This document shows, piece by piece, positions 8,847 to 17,462 of a stretch of 17,462 bases of DNA. The DNA is from Cruorifilaria tuberocauda (Eukaryota; Nematoda; Chromadorea; Rhabditida; Onchocercidae): the NCBI GenBank assembly GCA_013365365.1, contig JABVXU010000860.1, forward strand, positions 1-17,462. Direction: 5' to 3'. A program made the position numbers and the translations under genes. The notes under the pieces were generated by a model. The model made no database searches and was not told the origin of the DNA. It worked only from the letters and a program-made list of their open reading frames with translations. How positions within the stretch are numbered: the stretch's first letter is position 1; each line of letters starts with the position of its first letter.

Positions 8847-9461
8847 TCTATTATTCTCAAACTGTGATGGCGTGAATTAATACAAAACCAGTAAAACGAG
8901 GATCATTAGCGAGAGAGAAATTCTGATGACATTTAGTAAAACTAATGCATCACGCTGTCGTACATTCATCATCACATTGTTCATTTGTTATTACAATATT
9001 TCAATCGCATCCGGCAAACTTTTGTCATTAAAAAATGCTGAAAAGACGTGCAATTCATAAGAAATAATTTTAATTAAATCAAAACATTCTCGATGTGCAC
9101 AAAAACCATAAATTTTTAATTTTTTCCAAAGTGACGACGAATAATTAAATTTTATCACAAGTAAGTAAGGAATAAAAGTATTGGTCAATTCCTAATAAAT
9201 CAATCAACATTTGAAAGGAATCGTTCAAATATTTGCTTTCGTAATACAAAATTTGCAACTCCAAAAATTATAGAACTTTGATATAAATTACAATTTTTAT
9301 GACCCGTAAGCATGAAGTTTAGTGGAGACTTAATGTTTGCTAAAAGGAGGAAATCCAGATGTTAAATTTGGTTAAAGCTTCTTAGAGTTCAAAATAGAAA
9401 GTTTCATCCGTCAAAATCTAATTAATTGAAAGTACTAAAGTACTCGAAGTTTTCTCCATTA
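8847..9461. other. acn-1 upstream region, AT-rich; no gene recognised
   Basis: This is the immediate 5' flank of acn-1 on the minus strand, probably holding the outron and promoter. A 65-codon minus-strand frame (8991-9188) lacks similarity to anything I recognise. No clear TATA box in a convincing position, no repeats and no tRNA were seen. Confidence 0.4.
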
Positions 9462-9611
9462 TTAAATACTCAAAAATGCGAGGACATTAAGTGAACCAAT
9501 AAATGCATAACTTCCTGGTCGTTCACAATGAATACCGGAAAATGGAAGAGATTCAAAGATTTCTTTGTACCAATTAAAGATCCATACCGTCCGTCCTTTT
9601 TCCTGCTCCCT
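9462..9611 (-). other. Coding-like fragment, unrecognised
   Basis: Between TGA (9614-9612) and TAA (9464-9462) the minus strand is open for 49 codons, with a composition that looks like protein (for example NWYKEIFESLPFSG and CERPGSYAFIGSLNVLAF). It has no ATG, so it would have to be an internal exon or a relic. A 39-codon ATG-started frame on the opposite strand (9528-9647) overlaps it. At most one of the two can be real. No family is recognised. Confidence 0.2.
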
Positions 9612-9639
9612 TCAGATGGCGTTTTTTTACTAAAAAGGG

Positions 9640-10250
9640 GAAAATAATGCTATGAAATATTAAGACCAAGACAAAAACGAAAGAAAACATGGCGAAAAAA
9701 GGGGAATGGAATTGCGAGAAAATGGAAAATGATGAAAGATTTATATTGCTCAGTTCAATCAGAGAAATTTGAAATCTGATATCAGTACTGCTCTCTACTG
9801 TAAATAAAACAGTCTAATATCGCAATGATAGCACGTTTAGTAAAAATCTCGAGCCTACGGTTGTTAGTAGTAGCAAACGATGTAACAGGTATAGTTCGAA
9901 CAAATTATGCATTCAACGCATATTTCAAGCGGAAATTTTAGAAGAAGGTTGACGATTGACAATGCTGCGATGTGACTGCGATGTAATAACGAGTTTATTG
10001 GGAGTTTGTATTTTTTGCTATTAAAAGCAATAAAAGGAACCACTACAATAGATGTGAAGAGAGCGATGATAGCAATAGCCGGAGGGATAAGAAGAACGGA
10101 AGGAAGAATGACACGAATTGAATGTTTGAAGGAGAGCGCACAGAAAAATTCTTGAAAACTGACTGACATGCGGAGAAAAAAGAAAATGAAGGTGAAGGAG
10201 AGGTGTAGTTGAGCGATATGGGGATGAATGAATGAGGTGTGTAGTAATAT
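9640..10250. other. Purine-rich plus-strand tract
   Basis: The plus strand is rich in GA-type runs (for example GGAAGGAAGAATGAC, GGAGAAAAAAGAAAATGAAG and GGTGAAGGAGAGG). The minus strand is correspondingly pyrimidine-rich. That makes minus-strand frames look like membrane proteins (Phe/Leu/Ser/Pro), and those frames are not called. The tract is in the intergenic space upstream of acn-1, and no function is evident. Confidence 0.45.
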
Positions 10251-10260
10251 CAATAGATAA

Positions 10261-11184
10261 ATAAATCATGCCATCGGGTGATGTGATGCAGGTATAACCC
10301 ACCTTCTTCCATTCCGCTCCATCTGTTCTTTTCCGGCTGATCGACTTGATTCGGAAGTCAGCCTACGATCAGTAGTTGTATGCTGACAACTTCTTAACAT
10401 TGTCATTCAATCCTGTTAGTTCTTGTTTCGATCCCGATCTTCTACTTCGAAAGGTCCTTCTACAGTCAGTCATATGGCAGTGACGACCCAAATTTCAATC
10501 TGCATTGAGCACACCGCTGTCCACTGTTTCGCTGCAGCCTTTTGGATTTTAATCGAGCTCCTCGCAAACATGTTTGAAGTCAAAAATAATCAAACTGTTT
10601 GAAATCAGAAAGATAATTCCATAGTTCACTTAACTGTAACACTGACATCACTCCACACCAGCAACAAGATGATGTGAAGATGCTTCTTGACACATAGCAA
10701 GAACCGAGCAACCTGAACCCGAATCGACCAATTATGGTATTACTCGAAAGGCATCCATCCCACTCATTATTACAGATAACTCCAGACATCTATCCTTGAA
10801 TGTTCTCCAATTTTACTCAACAACATCTCTTCAAATCCGAAGTATTTCGCACCGGTAGTTTTAAAGAGACAAATAGCGAGAAGATTCCGCAAAGTTTATG
10901 CGAATTGCAAACATATGGAAAGTAAAGAAATCTGCATGCGTTTTTTCGTTCCACTATGCCTCATCATTGTTTTGGAGAACTATAGAGAAAGACTGATATA
11001 CATTTAAAAGAATTTTGTCACAATGAAATCCCACTGATATTACTAAAACGCAACCAACGTGTAACAGCGATTGGAAGATGACATGATGGGAGCGAAAGAC
11101 AACACCTTCCGGCGCATTTAGGTTCATCTAACTAACTGGTCATTTGTCGTCCATCGGATCAACTATTCAGCGCTCTCTCTCTTA
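10261..11184. other. Intergenic; no gene supported
   Basis: Only short frames without similarity are present, including a 69-codon minus-strand frame (10580-10789) rich in Cys and Ser that resembles no family I know. I saw no tRNA, repeat array or promoter signal that could be defended. Confidence 0.4.
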
Positions 11185-11669
11185 TCAATTCCTTTCTTCC
11201 CAGCAATGCCGTGTTCTGTTCAGCTTTCCTTGCAAATTAACGACGCACAATGTTTCACGTTTCAAATGTGTCAGACCATTTTGTAACGTAATATTGTCGC
11301 TGCTTAACTCCTCAAGCTGAGAGTAAAAATTCTTTAAGTCGTACATGAAATATAGAAAGTTGAAAGTTGTAAAATTGTCCATCATTTTTCCAGCATCATC
11401 TTTTTTCACTTCGATGGATCCCACAATGTTGCAGAGGAATAACAGTTTTTGAAAAACTTAAACTGAATAGCCGGCAAATGAACAACATTATACGGATAGC
11501 AACAATTCTGGATGACTTCATTTTTTGACCGCATTTCTAAGTTCTTCACACTTTTCGACTGATAAATTCCATCGTATTTTAATCTTACTCTACTTGATGG
11601 GCTTACCTTGAAAATAAGCTTTTGTGAGAAAACGGAAACAGATCCAAAATCACTTTTTTTGTTGGACAT
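11185..11669 (-). CDS. Doubtful small minus-strand gene or relic
   Basis: Two overlapping open stretches lie here on the minus strand. The upstream one starts MSNKKSDFGSVSVFSQK and meets a good donor, AAG|GTAAGC, at 11606. It could resume in frame after TTTATCAG, a 48-base removable segment that is itself open. The downstream one (stop at 11185) encodes a helix-like stretch, YDLKNFYSQLEELSSDNITL, which might form a coiled coil. The two are in different frames, so joining them needs a further splice. A third frame starting at about 11526 (MKSSRIVAIRIMLFICRLF) resembles a signal peptide. No family is recognised. This is either a lineage-specific small secreted protein or chance. Confidence 0.2.
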
Positions 11670-11744
11670 GAACTGTTTTACTTAATATGTTTTCTTTTCA
11701 ATTTGAATGATGAAATTCTTGTTCTCGTTCCTGCTCACCTGAAA

Positions 11745-11840
11745 ATGAACGGGCGCAGAGTTTTTATTCAAGAACTGTGTGTGTACTTGGTTGCTTTAAT
11801 AACCTTGTACTCATACGTGTATCCGTATCAAGCTACGTAA
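11745..11840 (+). CDS. 31-residue ORF with one membrane segment
   Basis: ATG to TAA, encoding MNGRRVFIQELCVYLVALI followed by TLYSYVYPYQAT. It has a basic N-terminus, one predicted membrane helix of about 18 residues and an aromatic C-terminus. The codons are less AT-biased than the surrounding DNA. The size and layout resemble single-pass regulators of the sarcoplasmic calcium pump (sarcolipin/sarcolamban type, about 28-31 residues), but residue identity is low and ORFs this short arise by chance. No clear upstream splice or trans-splice acceptor was found. Listed as a candidate only. Confidence 0.2.
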   Translation: MNGRRVFIQELCVYLVALITLYSYVYPYQAT

Positions 11841-12698
11841 TTCGACCTATTATTCGTTTGAAATTAATCATAAGGATAATTCTATTTAATTTGTCCATTG
11901 TAATTAAAATTGCTGCAGTGGAAAAATTAAATAAGATGTATTATGTACAGTAATGTGAGACCAAGTTGATTTTTCGGCACGACCAATTCCCGACAAAATC
12001 AGCATTGGTTGTTTGTTGCTATGTTGATTACCGTTGGAATAAAATGCTCATTCACCTTCTATCTTCAAATTGCATCTTAACAATGACAGGACGTAGCATA
12101 GTTAAGAGGCATTTATCAACTTAGGTGATTTATCAACTTATCATAGAAGATTTTAACGCTAGAATTCCGAAAACTTCTCTTTACATTTGTGACATTATTC
12201 CTATCCCTCTGCGATGTTCATTACCTGTCAAGCATAGTAGAAGGAAGTGAAATTCTTAAGTTGTTTTATCAAGCAAGTATTTTACCGTTACTGCGGTGCA
12301 ACGTTGAATTCCCATTCAAAGCCTCAAGCGGAGGTGCTTAAATTTCGAGCAGAATTTAAAATTTAAGGATTAAAAGTTGTAACAATTGTTTTGTTAATCC
12401 TAGCCTTTTTAAAGAGAAAAATAGGGAATCTTAGGCAATAATGATTATATGACGAATAAATTCTTTTTAACTTAAATGTGTATTCTCTTTTTTCAGAAAC
12501 GATATAAAATATTATTTACCAACAAAGCAGTCAAAAACGAAAATTGGAATTTCAGAGAAGGTGGAAGTTGGAGAGCTCTTACATCTTCTTTTATTTCACT
12601 TTTTTAGTTAAGTAAAAAGCAGATGGTGAGGCGAAGGAAGAATCAGTAGTCATTTGATCAGTCATTAGAAGTTTCCTTTTCTATCATGATCGAACGAA
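11841..12698. other. Intergenic; one short direct repeat only
   Basis: No coding block is recognised. ATTTATCAACTTA occurs twice in tandem (12111-12123 and 12128-12140), consistent with a small local duplication. The plus strand has several pyrimidine-AG acceptor-like sites (near 12490 and 12600), but no exon follows them that stays open for a useful length. Confidence 0.4.
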
Positions 12699-12707
12699 TA
12701 TAAATAG
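12699..12707 (+). promoter_or_regulatory. TATA box candidate (TATAAATAG)
   Basis: This is a perfect TATAWAWR-type element starting 30 bases before the ATG at 12729. Transcription would begin about at that ATG, so the 5' leader would be extremely short unless initiation is upstream or the product is a non-coding RNA. Such matches are not rare in AT-rich DNA. Confidence 0.25.
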
Positions 12708-12728
12708 ATTATTCTACACCGACTCATC

Positions 12729-13086
12729 ATGAGCGTTCCAAGTTGGCTTTCCGGATGTTTGGGAGATATATTTGGTTAGCATAGTAGAATTGTAGTGAAG
12801 ACTTGTTCGTTTGATTGACAGGTTTATTCCCTTTATAATGTCACAGTGCACTTGTTCTTCGTTATTGATCCGGTAGAATAATTTCTTTCCTTGTTGTTTG
12901 GTGATTCCCAGAGATAGGATGCTTGTTGTTTTATCGATGAAAGCATCGAGCTGAAACGCTGAGACTGATTGTCTTTATTTCCATTCAGTTGAGAGGAGTT
13001 GGATCTTTTTATTTACAGGAAATTGTCCTTTACCGGAAAGACCGGATCACCTTGTGGATAACCTAAGATACAAAGAAAGGTCGTGA
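12729..13086 (+). CDS. Candidate two-exon mini-gene, unrecognised
   Basis: Exon 1 (12729-12774) encodes MSVPSWLSGCLGDIF plus one leftover base and ends at GTTAGC, a weak donor. Exon 2 (13019-13086) follows the strong acceptor TTTTTATTTACAG, restores a Gly codon and encodes NCPLPERPDHLVDNLRYKER, then Ser and TGA. The predicted peptide is 38 residues. The second part is protein-like in composition, and the acceptor is good. Against it are the weak donor, the missing leader and the lack of a recognised family. It lies tail-to-tail with the PKC gene, and exon 2 is possibly antisense to the PKC 3' UTR. Confidence 0.25.
13008..13013 (-). terminator. Candidate polyadenylation signal of the PKC gene
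   Basis: AATAAA on the minus strand about 390 bases beyond the PKC stop codon, with another at 12979-12974. The same bases form the pyrimidine tract of the plus-strand acceptor at 13018, so only one of the two readings may matter. The region 13014-13403 would be 3' UTR and contains no other feature I recognise. Confidence 0.3.
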
Positions 13087-13403
13087 GATCTCGTAGTACG
13101 TGAAACTGATAGTGATGACTGAGGAATTGCCCAGACACACAATGAATGAAGTCAGTTGTACACATAGGTTGTCAGATCCAAATCATTAACCTTTGAAATT
13201 GCATAGATGAAAGGAACGAACAAGCATATCTTCATATCAAAATTTTGCAACAAACGACAACAGTTTTTATGATATCCTTACAATAAGACAAATCACATGA
13301 TTAGGAAATTGAATTTAACATTGACAAAAATTTGCAATAAACAATTTCTTTTGTATAAGTATCAGCTGTACAAAATTACTTAAATCATATGAATAATTTT
13401 ATA

Positions 13404-17006
<3,603 letters not shown>

Positions 17007-17462
17007 CTAAAAAGCACTTCCCATTCATAATTGGAAATAACGTATCTTCTAAAGTGGATGGCACCATTCATACAGTTACAACTGTCTAGTGTTGTAATTT
17101 CATGATATTTATGCATGTTATTCTAACTTAGTAATGTGAGATACGTCATTATCGCCTTATTTTCATTCTTAGATAGCAGCAATAAGCTCTCAAAGGATTA
17201 CACTAAGTTTATTCAGTATTGAAAAGTGTAGCAAAAAACATCAAGCAGAAGATAACAATATTGAATGTACGAACGATAGTGTGAACTGATGGAAAATTTT
17301 TGCTTATACTTTAATAACAATAGATAATTGGGGGAGACTTCCGATTATATGCATCACAACGAGTTGTCATTTATGATCAACAATGATCAATTGAATTTAT
17401 TCTATCAAACCAAATTTTAATCATCTCTTGCTTCCATAATGTTCCCGATTTGTAGTCAGATA
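17007..17462 (-). other. PKC intron running off the window edge
   Basis: This lies upstream of the acceptor TGCTTTTTAG (ending at 17007). No further C2 or C1 coding block is recognisable up to the end of the window. The in-frame extension above 17006, including an ATG at 17067, is intron read-through. Confidence 0.7.

Noticed and set aside
9864..10302. Minus-strand frames of 129 and 93 codons that look like membrane proteins
   Set aside because: They are read from the pyrimidine-rich strand of a purine tract, which automatically yields Phe, Leu, Ser, Ile and Pro. No recognised motif; the two frames overlap each other.
10580..10789. 69-codon Cys/Ser-rich minus-strand ORF
   Set aside because: No similarity, no signal peptide and no splice sites giving extension; consistent with chance.
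17007..17067. ATG at 17067 as the start of the PKC coding region
   Set aside because: The acceptor TTTTTAG at 17007 and the abrupt start of C2 similarity show this is intron; the N-terminal domains must lie further upstream.

Overview
The window looks like nuclear DNA of a parasitic nematode, most likely a filarial (clade III) worm. It is AT-rich and its genes are broken by many short GT-AG introns. It contains a perfect copy of the 22-nt nematode spliced leader SL1. Its two main genes match nematode acn-1 and a conventional protein kinase C. The species cannot be named from the sequence alone.

Layout. Positions 1-1400 (+ strand) hold an isolated, exact SL1 exon sequence (83-104) and then a decayed inward-rectifier potassium channel (Kir/irk) pseudogene (about 371-1400). 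Its collinear blocks are interrupted by frameshifts and stops. Positions 1400-2809 hold no recognisable gene beyond the likely 3' UTR of the next gene. Positions 2810-8816 (- strand) carry a complete gene of 18 or 19 coding exons for an ACN-1-like protein of about 1090 residues. Its parts in order are a signal peptide, a Ser/Thr/acidic N-terminal extension, a peptidase-M2 (angiotensin-converting-enzyme) fold with the zinc and catalytic residues lost, a linker, a six-cysteine EGF-like module, a Pro/Glu/Lys linker and a C-terminal hydrophobic tail that looks like a GPI-anchor signal. A trans-splice-type acceptor sits one base before its preferred start codon.

Positions 8850-13400 are mostly non-coding (about 4.5 kb), with a purine-rich tract and several weak small coding candidates. 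One is a 31-codon single-membrane-segment ORF (11745-11840, +). Another is a TATA-headed two-exon mini-ORF (12729-13086, +).

Positions 13404-17006 (- strand) carry the 3' part of a conventional PKC gene (pkc-2-like): 11 exons covering most of a calcium-binding C2 domain, a full kinase domain and the C-terminal tail. The pseudosubstrate and C1 domains lie beyond the right edge. The kinase core has all catalytic residues, but the tail is unusual: the turn-motif Thr-Pro is lost and the hydrophobic-motif Ser is replaced by Asp.

The two intact genes run in the same direction. They are too far apart to look like an operon, and nothing shows that they act together: one is a surface or secreted cuticle/moulting factor, the other an intracellular lipid- and Ca2+-regulated kinase. 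All exon boundaries were derived by hand from reading frame, GT-AG signals and family similarity. No database search was possible.
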